64,000 nt of DNA. Source: JBGMEA01 sp963674555 (GTDB lineage: Bacteria > Bacillota > Clostridia > Eubacteriales > Anaerofustaceae). A program made the position numbers and the translations under genes. The DNA lies in NCBI GenBank assembly GCA_963674555.1, contig OY771429.1, forward strand, positions 186,001 through 250,000, written 5' to 3'. Positions 25,290 to 33,858 of this stretch are shown piece after piece. How positions within the stretch are numbered: the first letter of the stretch is position 1; every line of letters begins with the position of its first letter. A model generated the notes under the pieces. It worked only from the letters and a program-made list of their open reading frames with translations. It did no database searches and was not told the DNA's origin.

Positions 25290-25518
25290 ATAAAATAAAA
25301 AAGTCCCTTGATTTATCAAGGGACGAATTGCTCCGCGGTTCCACCCAAGTTAGCATCTTTGCTCACTCTCGTTGTTATAACGGCACAACCGTAAAATCTA
25401 CTATTGATTCGATTTTCAACTCCAAAGTGGTTTTCATACAATACATGTTGAGATCTTTTCAGCATTCGATCTCTCTCTAAAACATACTCTTTGTATTACT
25501 CTTCTTTTTCATAGTCTT
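25290..25518 (-). promoter_or_regulatory. T-box riboswitch of thrS
   Basis: The leader carries the T-box antiterminator sequence TTGGGTGGAACCGCGG (about 25350-25335) and then the terminator GTCCCTTGA / TCAAGGGAC with TTTTTT (25290-25323). The upstream ~150 nt can fold as stem I. ACC, a Thr codon (25431-25429), lies at a plausible specifier position, though I did not fold the RNA. Uncharged tRNA-Thr should relieve termination. This fills the 300-bp gap between thrS and the DUF4153 gene. Confidence 0.9.
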
Positions 25519-25524
25519 TTGTGT

Positions 25525-25553
25525 ATACTACCACTATTTTTTTTGAATGTCAA
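25525..25553 (-). promoter_or_regulatory. Promoter of the thrS T-box transcript
   Basis: On the - strand, TTGACA (25553-25548), a 17-bp spacer and TAGTAT (25530-25525). Confidence 0.75.
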
Positions 25554-25575
25554 TATTTCTTTTCCTAAGTGATTT

Positions 25576-27381
25576 CTATTTAATTTTTAGTAGAATATAT
25601 ATCGATCCACTTGCATCATCAACTGTTCCGTCATTTTCGGTAGTCAAATATAAATACTCAAAGATCACACTATAGTCAAAATTATTTCCATTGTCATCAA
25701 AACGCATTTGCGATAAATCGAGTTGGTAGTCTTCGGTTTGATTATACGCTTGTTCAACTTGCAGTAAATAATCTTCGAAAGAAATAGATTCTAAGATCCC
25801 TCCTTCGCTATCCATAATGACCAGACCTTTTGAATTATCATCGATGGGTGCAAATTGGATCATATAGTTGATAGAATCTAATTCGAAGTTTATAGATTCA
25901 GACTGTTGAGCACGATAGTTAAAATCATATCTCAACATAATGTCATATCCACTTATCTCCAATGGTGTATACGGATATAGATTCACATTCACGACAGAAG
26001 GATCTTTAACGCCTCCTCCATAGGCAGAAAAACCAAATAATGAATCAAACTCTCTGTAAAAGTCATCATTTTTTACATCATCTGGCAACCAATCAATTTG
26101 CTCTAAATGCCCCATATCGGACATATAAAACATAATGCTTCGTATTTCATCTTTATCATGGCTTGATATATTTTCATTCGGTATCAATTGATCGCCGACC
26201 AACATGTTATTGCTTTCCAATATCGCCTCAACTCGATGCGTCTGACTTAGTCTTGATACCCTGAATGCATCAGCGGGAGGAATGATTGAAAATATCGCGA
26301 AACAAGCGGATAACAGAACGATCATTCCTGCATTTTTCTTCTTCGATAGGATCAAATACAAAGAGCAAATAATCGAATATATCCCGAATAAAGTCACATA
26401 ATAACGCGACTCGGTAAAACCGTATGCATTCAGACGAATCCAAACTGAAACGAGTTGAAGTATAACAAGTGGTATATGGATAAAAGGAAATAGCTTTCTG
26501 AATAAAACAGCGAATCGATTATTCAATTCATTACATAGAATATATAGGATTAATCCCGCAGCTGAATAGATCAATACCATCGGACCGATTTGCCCGATCG
26601 GCCATTCCATTTCAATAAGTATTTTTATGAAATATAGGATCAGAACAGCCGTATATGCTGTGATCAGGGGAATTGTGATATATGATATAAGTATTTCCAA
26701 GAATTTGGGATAATGATAAAAAGAATCATTCCCATTTGAGGCTGTGTTATTACTTTCATTTTTTGTCTCGTTGAATCTCGGTAACATCGAGAGATAATAT
26801 GATGGAGCAAATATGATAAAGACAATATTTGCAATGTGGTCAACGATATTACTATTCAAGTCCGTCAATAACAGATCGACCGCGTAATATATCGCAAGCA
26901 ATCCTAGGAAAAGGATAACGGAATATAATGCTGCTATAAAAAATGCTTTTAGATGTGATAAAGAGACATGATCAAAATCTACTGCGCCTTTGTATGTCAC
27001 CACATAAAGATACAAACCTAAAAGCGCAAAACAAATTATAAATAATCTGATTGTTGAAGCAGCACCCATATTAAGCGATGTCATAAAGAAATAATACAAA
27101 GAAGTAATAACGACTGTCGCCAGAGCAAACATGAAACTGGTTGTTTTTCGTATTCGAAATCGTTCTTGTATGAACTGAGAAAAAACTGCAAAGAAAAAGA
27201 AGAATATACCAGTATACAGCAAACGAGCCAAGACTTCGTCAGTGATACTTGATACATCCTCTATTTTGATAGCAATGATTGTTGCTGTAAAACAAACAGC
27301 GATAATACTCAACGGAAAACGTTTTGTGGTTTGCAATAATCTTTGACCGAGCTTCTTTAAAAATGCAGAAAAACGTTTCAT
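25576..27381 (-). CDS. DUF4153/DUF4173-like polytopic membrane protein
   Basis: 601 residues. About 11-12 predicted membrane spans cover residues 20-385, with hydrophobic blocks such as FPLSIIAVCFTATIIAI and YTGIFFFFFAVF. A soluble, acidic C-terminal ~200 residues follow, probably outside the membrane. The overall pattern matches the DUF4153-type proteins of Firmicutes, whose function is unknown. It has an AAGAGGT SD and stands alone between thrS and tRNA-Trp on the - strand. No catalytic motif is visible. Confidence 0.72.
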   Translation of the reverse strand: MKRFSAFLKKLGQRLLQTTKRFPLSIIAVCFTATIIAIKIEDVSSITDEVLARLLYTGIFFFFFAVFSQFIQERFRIRKTTSFMFALATVVITSLYYFFMTSLNMGAASTIRLFIICFALLGLYLYVVTYKGAVDFDHVSLSHLKAFFIAALYSVILFLGLLAIYYAVDLLLTDLNSNIVDHIANIVFIIFAPSYYLSMLPRFNETKNESNNTASNGNDSFYHYPKFLEILISYITIPLITAYTAVLILYFIKILIEMEWPIGQIGPMVLIYSAAGLILYILCNELNNRFAVLFRKLFPFIHIPLVILQLVSVWIRLNAYGFTESRYYVTLFGIYSIICSLYLILSKKKNAGMIVLLSACFAIFSIIPPADAFRVSRLSQTHRVEAILESNNMLVGDQLIPNENISSHDKDEIRSIMFYMSDMGHLEQIDWLPDDVKNDDFYREFDSLFGFSAYGGGVKDPSVVNVNLYPYTPLEISGYDIMLRYDFNYRAQQSESINFELDSINYMIQFAPIDDNSKGLVIMDSEGGILESISFEDYLLQVEQAYNQTEDYQLDLSQMRFDDNGNNFDYSVIFEYLYLTTENDGTVDDASGSIYILLKIK

Positions 27382-27475
27382 ATCAGCTACCTCTTTTTAA
27401 TATCGAATTTTCTTTTATTATATCATAGTTATTTGATGTAAATATGTTGTTCGGGTAAATATCTTTCATGCAATC

Positions 27476-27504
27476 TTGACATTATTATTGTCATTAGGTA
27501 TAAT
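27476..27504 (+). promoter_or_regulatory. tRNA-Trp promoter
   Basis: TTGACA (27476-27481), a 17-bp spacer and TATAAT (27499-27504): a full-consensus sigma-A promoter 18 bp before the tRNA. Confidence 0.9.
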
Positions 27505-27521
27505 CAAAAAGCATAATTTAA

Positions 27522-27597
27522 AGGGGTATAGCTCAGTTGGTAGAGCAATGGTCTCCAAAACCATGTGTCGAGGGTTCAAGTCCTTCTGCCCCTGCCA
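27522..27597 (+). tRNA. tRNA-Trp (CCA)
   Basis: The acceptor AGGGGTA pairs with TGCCCCT. The anticodon arm is ATGGT-CTCCAAA-ACCAT with anticodon CCA, the T-arm has GGGTTCAAGTCC, and the discriminator G is followed by an encoded CCA. Confidence 0.96.
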
Positions 27598-27606
27598 TTT
27601 TTTCTA

Positions 27607-27627
27607 GCAGCATTTATGCTGTTTTTT
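27607..27627 (+). terminator. Terminator after tRNA-Trp
   Basis: A small hairpin CAGCAT/ATGCTG is followed by TTTTTT. It may be leaky, since the macro-domain gene starts 20 bp later with no separate promoter visible. Confidence 0.6.
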
Positions 27628-27647
27628 CATTTTATCTGAGGGTAAAC

Positions 27648-28160
27648 ATGCCGATCTACATCCTAAAAGATGATATTACAAAAATTTCATGTGATGTTAT
27701 AGTCAACGCAGCTAATTCTACTTTACTTGGCGGCGGAGGCGTTGATGGCGACATCCATAAAGCAGCTGGACCGAAACTTTTAGAAGAATGCAAGAAGTTA
27801 GATGGTTGTGATACCGGTAGAGTAAAAATTACACGGGCGTATAACTTGAAAGCTAAATATATATTTCATACAGTTGGACCGCTTTATAAAGGCGGCAACT
27901 ACCATGAATCAGAACTATTAGAAGCTTGCTATCACAATTGTATGTCAGAAGCGTATCATTTAAATGCAGGATGCATAGCATTCCCCTGCATCAGCACCGG
28001 TGTCTATCACTACCCGAAAAGAGAAGCTGCAGAAATAGCATATGCAACAGTGATAAATTTTTTGAAAACACATGAGTATATCAGCGAACCGGATATATAT
28101 TTTATATGTTTCGAAGATATTTCCTATAAGTACTATTTAAATCTACATAACAATAAATAA
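27648..28160 (+). CDS. Macro-domain protein (O-acetyl-ADP-ribose deacetylase type)
   Basis: A 170-residue single macro domain of the YmdB/MacroD type. It has VIVNAANSTLLGGGGVDGDIHKAAG (NAAN plus the glycine-rich ADP-ribose loop, residues about 20-45) and AFPCISTGVYHYPKREAAEIA (the second binding loop). The family removes ADP-ribose from proteins or hydrolyses O-acetyl-ADP-ribose. The ATG at 27648 with GAGGG upstream is the true start; the frame reads back through tRNA-Trp only by chance. It is probably transcribed by read-through from the tRNA. Confidence 0.93.
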   Translation: MPIYILKDDITKISCDVIVNAANSTLLGGGGVDGDIHKAAGPKLLEECKKLDGCDTGRVKITRAYNLKAKYIFHTVGPLYKGGNYHESELLEACYHNCMSEAYHLNAGCIAFPCISTGVYHYPKREAAEIAYATVINFLKTHEYISEPDIYFICFEDISYKYYLNLHNNK

Positions 28161-28186
28161 CTCTCCGTAAATTTACGGAGAGTTTT
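28159..28186. terminator. Bidirectional terminator between the macro gene and argS
   Basis: AACTCTCCGTAAAT and its exact complement form a perfect palindrome, with TTTT on the + side and AATAA on the other. It ends both convergent transcripts. Confidence 0.82.
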
Positions 28187-28192
28187 ATTATC

Positions 28193-29860
28193 CTACATTC
28201 TGTCCGGCGCATCCACAGCTAAAATACTCAATGTACTTTTCAATACAAATCCGCATGCACTTATAAGCTTTAGTCTAGCCTCTCTTAAACCAGCTTCATC
28301 GCAATTGACTCTGCACGCATTATAGAAACTATGAAAACAAGTTGCCAGATCATACGCGTAACGTGTCATGCGAGATGGATCATAGTCTCTGGCAGCTAGA
28401 TTGATCTCTTTGGAAAAATCCGTCATTTTATCAATTAAAGCCAATTCTGTTTTCTCAGTAAGTAAACTGAAGTCGCATGTTGCAGCTTTAGATGATACAC
28501 TACGTAATATTGATTGAATTCTGGCATGTGCATATTGCACATAGAAAACCGGGTTTTCATTAGATTGCTCGATTGCAAGATCCATATCAAAATTCAAGTG
28601 TGTCGTAGCGTTGTTTGTATTAAAGATGTATCGTGCCGCATCAACACTTACTTCGTCGAGCAAATCACTTAAAGTAATGCTTTTTCCACTACGCTTTGAA
28701 ATACGCACAGGTTCGCCGTCTTTCATTAATGACACTAATTGCATCAATACAACTTTAAGGCGTTCAGGCGCTATTCCAGCAGCTTTGAGCGCCATCTGCA
28801 AACGATGGACATGCCCGTGATGGTCTGCGCCCCAAACATTTACAGCCATATCAAAATTTCTCGTTTTTAATTTATTGTAATGATATGCAATATCTGCGGC
28901 AAAATACGTTGGAACACCGTTCGCTCGTATAAGGACTTCATCCTTTTCGCAATCATGGTTAGTCGCTCTAAACCAGATTGCACCTTCCGACTCATATGTA
29001 TCCCCTTTGTTAGTTAACACTTGTATGATATCATCGATCATTCCACCATTATGTAAAGCCGATTCATGGAACCACGTATCATAAATAATTCGATATCGTT
29101 CTAAATCTCTTTTCATATTTGAAATATTGATTTGCAACCCATATGCTATCAAAGTTTCTGTGCGTTTATCTTCAGTGACATGCACGAGAGAGTCTCCGAA
29201 TTCTTTGTAATATCCTTCAGCCAAATCAATAATATCATGCCCCAAATACCCTTTCTCAGGAAAAGGAATTTCAGGATCGAATATTTGGAGATATCGAGCA
29301 GCTAAAGATTCTCCGAATTTTATTATCTGATTTCCAGCATCATTTAAATAGAATTCTTTCGATACTGCCCATCCTGCCCAATGATAAATGTTCGCAAGTG
29401 TATCCCCTATGGCTCCTCCGCGTGCATTCCCGATATGTAGAGGTCCGGTGGGATTTGCGCTTACAAATTCCACATTGATACTTTTGGGCTGATCTAAATT
29501 TGTTTTACCATAGTTTGAATTTTCACTTAGTATAACTTCCAATTCATCGAATAATCTTTTATTGTCTAAAGTAAAATTGATGAAACCTGGACCTGCAACT
29601 TCAGTTTTTATGACGTAGGTATTTGATAACTCCATTTTTTGAATGATCGTTTCAGCAATTTCTCGTGGATTTCTTCCCATTTTTTTTGCTAATTGCATAG
29701 CAATATTCAAAGAAATATGTCCATACTTCTCATCTCTGGGAACTTCTGTCTGTATTATAGGGATATCATCGGGAAACGGTTCACCCTGTGCTTTCAAAAG
29801 TGCAATACTTTCTTCTGCAATATTTATGATCTGTTGTTCTATTTCAAGCTTACTACTCAT
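28193..29860 (-). CDS. argS: Arginyl-tRNA synthetase
   Basis: A 555-residue class I synthetase. It has an N-terminal Add-1 tRNA-binding domain, the HIGH box seen as PTGPLHIGNARGGAIGDT, RISKRSGKSI in place of KMSKS, the DALR anticodon domain (YVQYAHARIQSILR) and a C-terminus ending LAVDAPDRM. It is the last gene of pncB-ddl-argS, 17 bp after ddl. No T-box is seen directly upstream. Confidence 0.97.
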   Translation of the reverse strand: MSSKLEIEQQIINIAEESIALLKAQGEPFPDDIPIIQTEVPRDEKYGHISLNIAMQLAKKMGRNPREIAETIIQKMELSNTYVIKTEVAGPGFINFTLDNKRLFDELEVILSENSNYGKTNLDQPKSINVEFVSANPTGPLHIGNARGGAIGDTLANIYHWAGWAVSKEFYLNDAGNQIIKFGESLAARYLQIFDPEIPFPEKGYLGHDIIDLAEGYYKEFGDSLVHVTEDKRTETLIAYGLQINISNMKRDLERYRIIYDTWFHESALHNGGMIDDIIQVLTNKGDTYESEGAIWFRATNHDCEKDEVLIRANGVPTYFAADIAYHYNKLKTRNFDMAVNVWGADHHGHVHRLQMALKAAGIAPERLKVVLMQLVSLMKDGEPVRISKRSGKSITLSDLLDEVSVDAARYIFNTNNATTHLNFDMDLAIEQSNENPVFYVQYAHARIQSILRSVSSKAATCDFSLLTEKTELALIDKMTDFSKEINLAARDYDPSRMTRYAYDLATCFHSFYNACRVNCDEAGLREARLKLISACGFVLKSTLSILAVDAPDRM

Positions 29861-29877
29861 GCTATATCCTTTATCCT

Positions 29878-30954
29878 TTATAATTCAATTTCATATATAA
29901 GTTTTTGACGCGTATCATACCGTTCAAATCCCAATTCAATCAATTTATCTATCAAATCAACATATCTTATCCCGGAAGCTTCCCATAATTTAGAATACAT
30001 ACTGATATTCGTAAATCCCGGCATCGTATTGATCTCATTAAGATAAATCTTATCGGTCTCATCTTGGACAAAAAAATCTACACGTGCCAGACCACTGCCA
30101 TTTATTGCTTTAAAAGCTTTTTTAGCATATGTTTTTATTGTTTCCGATAATGTCTGTTCGATAGGAGCAGGAATGATTATTTCAGAGTCATCACCCGTTA
30201 AGTATTTTGCTTCATAATCGTAAAATTCATGACATGGAACGACATGGCCGGTACATGAAGTTTCAGGGTTTTCATTACCCAAAACAGCTACTTCTATTTC
30301 TTTTCCTTGAATAAATTCTTCAACTAAGATCTTTGTATCGTATTTCACGGCTTCTTTTAATGCAACCTGTAGCTCTTTTTGATTATGCGCTTTGGATATC
30401 CCAACACTCGAACCCATATTAGCAGGTTTAATAAATACAGGATACCGATACAAAGTCTCAATTTTATCGATTGCATTATGTATATCTTGCAGGATTTCCG
30501 ACTTGTAGAGCAAGATCCCACCGGCAACAGGGATATCTTCACTCTTAAAAATGATTTTTGCAATATCTTTATCCATTGCTACCGATGAAGCTAATACGCC
30601 ACATCCAACATAGGGTTTATTTAGCATTTCAAATAGACCTTGTATTGTGCCGTCTTCTCCAAAAGTACCATGAAGTACCGGGAAAAATATATCGATAGTT
30701 TTCATTTCATCGTCATTAAACAAAGAAAAATCGGTTTTAACATTAGACAAATCATCCTGCCAAGTATTATTTTTTAAATTTAATGGGTCACCTTTATATA
30801 TTCTCCATTGTCCTGCCTTAGTGATTCCTATCATTGTTACAATATATTTATTTTGATCAATGGATTCGATCACATTATATGCGGAATTCAAAGAGACTTC
30901 ATGTTCGCCACTTCTGCCCCCAAAAACAATACCGACATTGATTTTATCCTGCAT
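29878..30954 (-). CDS. ddl: D-alanine--D-alanine ligase
   Basis: A 358-residue ATP-grasp ligase that makes D-Ala-D-Ala for peptidoglycan. The N-terminal GRSGEHEVSLNSA is the substrate-binding box. KPANMGSSVGISK and VEEFIQGKEIEVAVLG are ATP-grasp elements. LARVDFFV and LNEINTMPGFT hold the metal-binding acidic residues. It begins immediately after the pncB stop and is followed by argS, so it is the middle gene of an operon. Confidence 0.96.
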   Translation of the reverse strand: MQDKINVGIVFGGRSGEHEVSLNSAYNVIESIDQNKYIVTMIGITKAGQWRIYKGDPLNLKNNTWQDDLSNVKTDFSLFNDDEMKTIDIFFPVLHGTFGEDGTIQGLFEMLNKPYVGCGVLASSVAMDKDIAKIIFKSEDIPVAGGILLYKSEILQDIHNAIDKIETLYRYPVFIKPANMGSSVGISKAHNQKELQVALKEAVKYDTKILVEEFIQGKEIEVAVLGNENPETSCTGHVVPCHEFYDYEAKYLTGDDSEIIIPAPIEQTLSETIKTYAKKAFKAINGSGLARVDFFVQDETDKIYLNEINTMPGFTNISMYSKLWEASGIRYVDLIDKLIELGFERYDTRQKLIYEIEL

Positions 30955-32412
30955 TTATTCGCCACCTCTGTTATTTGTCTTTGTATGTAAATTTATTAAC
31001 TCTTTTTTTAAATCATATAATCTATCAGAAAGGTCAACATGAAATTCATTTGGGTTGACAAATCTCCGATACTCTTTCCAGAATTGTTGTTTACTTTTTT
31101 TGTGATAAGCTGCTGTTTCTTGAAGAATCGGACAATCGTAAACCAATTTACCTTCTACGAAAATAGGTATTAACAAATTTTCCACATAGAAATTCTGTAT
31201 TATTCTCGTTTTAAATGGAAAGAGCGGATGATATATTCTTAAAGGTTTATTTTTATCTATTTCTTCATCTGCCAATGTTATAAGATCTGCGATAACCATA
31301 TCATTATCTTTGTCAAAAAAACGCAATAATTCTTTCTTGCCGGGATTGGTTATTTTTACAGGATCGTCTGAGATTTTTATTTTAGCTTTTCCGTCTAATG
31401 CACTCATTTTATATACTGCACCTAAAGCAGGAGAATCATATGCAGTGATCATTTTTGTACCAACCCCCCACAAGGATATCTGTGCTCCTTGCGCTTTGAG
31501 ATCAGAAATCAAGTATTCGTCTAAATCCGATGAAGCACTGATAACAGCGTCAGTATGACCGGCCATATCTAACATCTCTCTTGATTGTTTGGATAAATAT
31601 GCTAAATCACCTGAGTCAAGTCGGATTCCATATGTCTCTCCGAGTTTATTTTGCTCTTTTAATAGATCAAATAATTTTATCGCGTTTGGAAGTCCGCTTT
31701 TTAAAGTATCATATGTATCTACAAGTAAAATCAAAGAAGATGGATTATATTCCGCAAAGCGTGCAAATGCTTCATATTCATCTTCAAAACTCATAACATA
31801 GGCATGAGACATCGTGCCCTTTGAAATCATATTCCAGCGATATTCCGCTTCTACATTACTGGATCCAACACAACCGCCAATGATCGCGGAACGTGCTCCG
31901 TAAAGGCCGGCTTCCGTTCCGTGTGCTCTTCTTAAGCCAAAATCCAATACAGGATCATTTCCGGCAGCTTCGCATACGCGTGAAGCTTTTGTCGTGATCA
32001 ATGTCTGATGATTTACGATTGTAAGCAAAGTTGTCTCGATCAGCTGAGCTTGTGCGATCGGTGCTTCTACTCGTATGAACGGCTCATACGGAAAAATGAT
32101 CTCGCCTTCTTTGACACTGAAAATATTCCCGCTAAATTTAAAATTCTTTAAATATGTTAGGAACGATTCTGTCATCTCAGGATGATTGAGTTTTAACATT
32201 TGAATATCTTCATCCGTATAATGCAAATTTAAAATAAAATCTATGATTTGTTCCAAACCTGCAAAAACGGTGTATCCACCTTTAAAGGGATTTTTACGAA
32301 TAAATAGATCGAAAACCGCTATCTTATCTGCTTGACCGGTATTCACATAAACATTACTTACACTGAATTGGTAAAAATCAGTAGCTAATTGTAACTTTCT
32401 GATTTTATCCAT
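30955..32412 (-). CDS. pncB: Nicotinate phosphoribosyltransferase
   Basis: A 485-residue enzyme of NAD salvage converting nicotinate to nicotinate mononucleotide. It shows LATDFYQFSVSNVY at the N-terminus, DFGLRRAHGTEAGLYGARSAIIGG and YGIRLDSGDLAYLSK (the PRPP/phosphate site), and ALGAVYKM. The ATG at 32412 is chosen because GGGGAGG lies 7 nt before it; a TTG 15 bp upstream would sit on the SD. It is the first gene of the pncB-ddl-argS operon, just downstream of tRNA-Val on the same strand. Confidence 0.95.
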   Translation of the reverse strand: MDKIRKLQLATDFYQFSVSNVYVNTGQADKIAVFDLFIRKNPFKGGYTVFAGLEQIIDFILNLHYTDEDIQMLKLNHPEMTESFLTYLKNFKFSGNIFSVKEGEIIFPYEPFIRVEAPIAQAQLIETTLLTIVNHQTLITTKASRVCEAAGNDPVLDFGLRRAHGTEAGLYGARSAIIGGCVGSSNVEAEYRWNMISKGTMSHAYVMSFEDEYEAFARFAEYNPSSLILLVDTYDTLKSGLPNAIKLFDLLKEQNKLGETYGIRLDSGDLAYLSKQSREMLDMAGHTDAVISASSDLDEYLISDLKAQGAQISLWGVGTKMITAYDSPALGAVYKMSALDGKAKIKISDDPVKITNPGKKELLRFFDKDNDMVIADLITLADEEIDKNKPLRIYHPLFPFKTRIIQNFYVENLLIPIFVEGKLVYDCPILQETAAYHKKSKQQFWKEYRRFVNPNEFHVDLSDRLYDLKKELINLHTKTNNRGGE

Positions 32413-32433
32413 TTCGATCCTCCCCAAAAAAAA

Positions 32434-32511
32434 TGGTGACCCTGACCGGGCTTGAACCGATGACCTCCACCGTGTCAGGGTGGCGCTCTTCCAGCTGAGC
32501 TACAGAGTCAC
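32434..32511 (-). tRNA. tRNA-Val (GAC), CCA encoded
   Basis: Read on the - strand, the acceptor GTGACTC pairs with GGGTCAC. The anticodon arm is CCACC-CTGACAC-GGTGG with anticodon GAC, the T-arm has GGTTCAAGCC, and ACCA is encoded. It lies 22 bp upstream of pncB and may be co-transcribed with it. Confidence 0.96.
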
Positions 32512-32652
32512 ACTTTATGTGCTATATTATATTAATATAAAACAATTGAAAAATAAATAACTTTCGAAAACTTTTAAGTTTTATTAAAGGTTTTTATAGT
32601 ATTATACAAGTGTAAACCAATTTTCCCCTCTTAATTATTTAAAAATACCCCC

Positions 32653-32690
32653 AAAATAAGACACAGTGTTGCGCTGTGTCTTATTTTTTA
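32653..32690 (+). terminator. Orphan terminator hairpin in the tRNA-Val/nrdR gap
   Basis: AAAATAAGACACAG pairs with CTGTGTCTTATTTT around TGTTGCG and is followed by TTTTT on the + side. No + strand gene lies upstream within the 140 bp to tRNA-Val (which is on the - strand). It may end a short untranslated RNA or block antisense transcription. Nothing else is recognisable in 32512-32650. Confidence 0.7.
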
Positions 32691-32752
32691 TTTGCTTTTT
32701 GATAGCATCTTTTTTGTTATAACTAATATCAAGTTTATGTTTTTGTATTATA

Positions 32753-32772
32753 ATATATATATATATATATAT
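32753..32772. repeat. (AT)10 dinucleotide repeat before nrdR
   Basis: Ten AT units lie directly after a TATTATAAT (-10-like) element and 22 bp before the nrdR start, inside its probable 5' untranslated region. Confidence 0.85.
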
Positions 32773-32793
32773 TAAGAATGAGATGGTGAAAAT

Positions 32794-33267
32794 ATGAAGT
32801 GTCCTAAATGCGGATATATTGAAAGTAAAGTAATTGACTCTCGGCCTGCTGATGATTATCTATCTATTCGCAGGAGAAGAGAATGCTTAGATTGTCAGAA
32901 TCGGTTTACAACTTATGAAAAAATGGAAGCGTTACCTTTTGTTGTCGTCAAAAAAGACGGTACGCGTGAACAGTATGATCGCAATAAAATAGTCAAAGGG
33001 ATCATGAAAGCTTGCGAAAAACGTCCGGTGTCTATGGAACAAATCGATAAGCTCGCAATGGATATCGAAACAGAATTATTCGCAACTTCACAAAATGAGA
33101 TATCCTCATCGGACATCGGTGAAGAGATCATGAAACAATTAAAAAACACGGATGAAGTTGCTTATGTGAGATTTGCATCGGTGTACAGACACTTTAAAGA
33201 TATAAATACATTTATGGAAGAATTGAAACTATTACTAAAGGAACAAAAAAACGATGACACAAAATGA
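32794..33267 (+). CDS. nrdR: Transcriptional repressor NrdR
   Basis: 157 residues. An N-terminal zinc ribbon (CPKCGY ... CLDCQNRFTTYE) is followed by an ATP-cone domain (VVVKKDGTREQYDRNKIVKGIMKACEKRPVS). It senses dATP/ATP and represses ribonucleotide reductase operons. It overlaps the NUDIX gene by 14 bp, so the two are co-translated. The SD is weak (GATGGTG) after the AT repeat. Confidence 0.97.
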   Translation: MKCPKCGYIESKVIDSRPADDYLSIRRRRECLDCQNRFTTYEKMEALPFVVVKKDGTREQYDRNKIVKGIMKACEKRPVSMEQIDKLAMDIETELFATSQNEISSSDIGEEIMKQLKNTDEVAYVRFASVYRHFKDINTFMEELKLLLKEQKNDDTK

Positions 33268-33811
33268 TGGTAGTTATTATGAAAAGACGGTCGCAACAAA
33301 AGAAATATATAATGGCAACATACTTAAATTGGAACTATTGACTGTAGAACTCCCCAACGGCGTTATTTCTCAACGTGAGATCATACGACATAACGGAGCT
33401 TGCGCTGTTTTGGCAATTCAAAACGATAATTTTATAATTGTTAAACAATATCGAAAAGCTCTTGATAAAGTTTTATATGAAATCCCTGCAGGAAAAGTAG
33501 AGTTTGATGAAGATCCGACCCTATGTGCACAAAGAGAATTGATTGAAGAAACAGGCTATGTAGCAAATAAAATGGATTTTCTGATGGAGATGTACGCTGC
33601 AGCAGGATATTCATCAGAAAAGATCTATATATATACTGCTGAAAATCTTGATGTTTCCCAAGCCTCTCCTGATGAGGATGAGATCGTTACGGTGATCGAG
33701 ATGGAAATAAAAAAAGTTTATCGTATGATCATGGATGGGACTATTAAGGACAGCAAAACGATTTGTGCTGTATTGAAATATCTTTCTCTCCATTCCGAAT
33801 TATTGGAATAA
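33254..33811 (+). CDS. NUDIX hydrolase, ADP-ribose pyrophosphatase type
   Basis: 185 residues with a perfect Nudix box, GKVEFDEDPTLCAQRELIEE plus TGY (about residues 76-98), and upstream QYRKALDKVLYEIPAGK, the pattern of ADP-sugar pyrophosphatases (NudF/YqkG). It should cleave ADP-ribose to AMP and ribose-5-phosphate. The start overlaps the nrdR end, and AAGGA precedes it. deoB follows 47 bp later; its substrate ribose-1-phosphate and this enzyme's product meet in the same pentose-phosphate pool. Confidence 0.93.
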   Translation: MTQNDGSYYEKTVATKEIYNGNILKLELLTVELPNGVISQREIIRHNGACAVLAIQNDNFIIVKQYRKALDKVLYEIPAGKVEFDEDPTLCAQRELIEETGYVANKMDFLMEMYAAAGYSSEKIYIYTAENLDVSQASPDEDEIVTVIEMEIKKVYRMIMDGTIKDSKTICAVLKYLSLHSELLE

Positions 33812-33858
33812 AAATATAGATCATGAATAAAAATTAATTCTTTAAGGAGATACTGAGC

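Noticed and set aside
27537..27647. Upstream extension of the macro-domain frame into tRNA-Trp
   Set aside because: It is chance read-back through a tRNA gene; the ATG at 27648 with SD gives the full domain.
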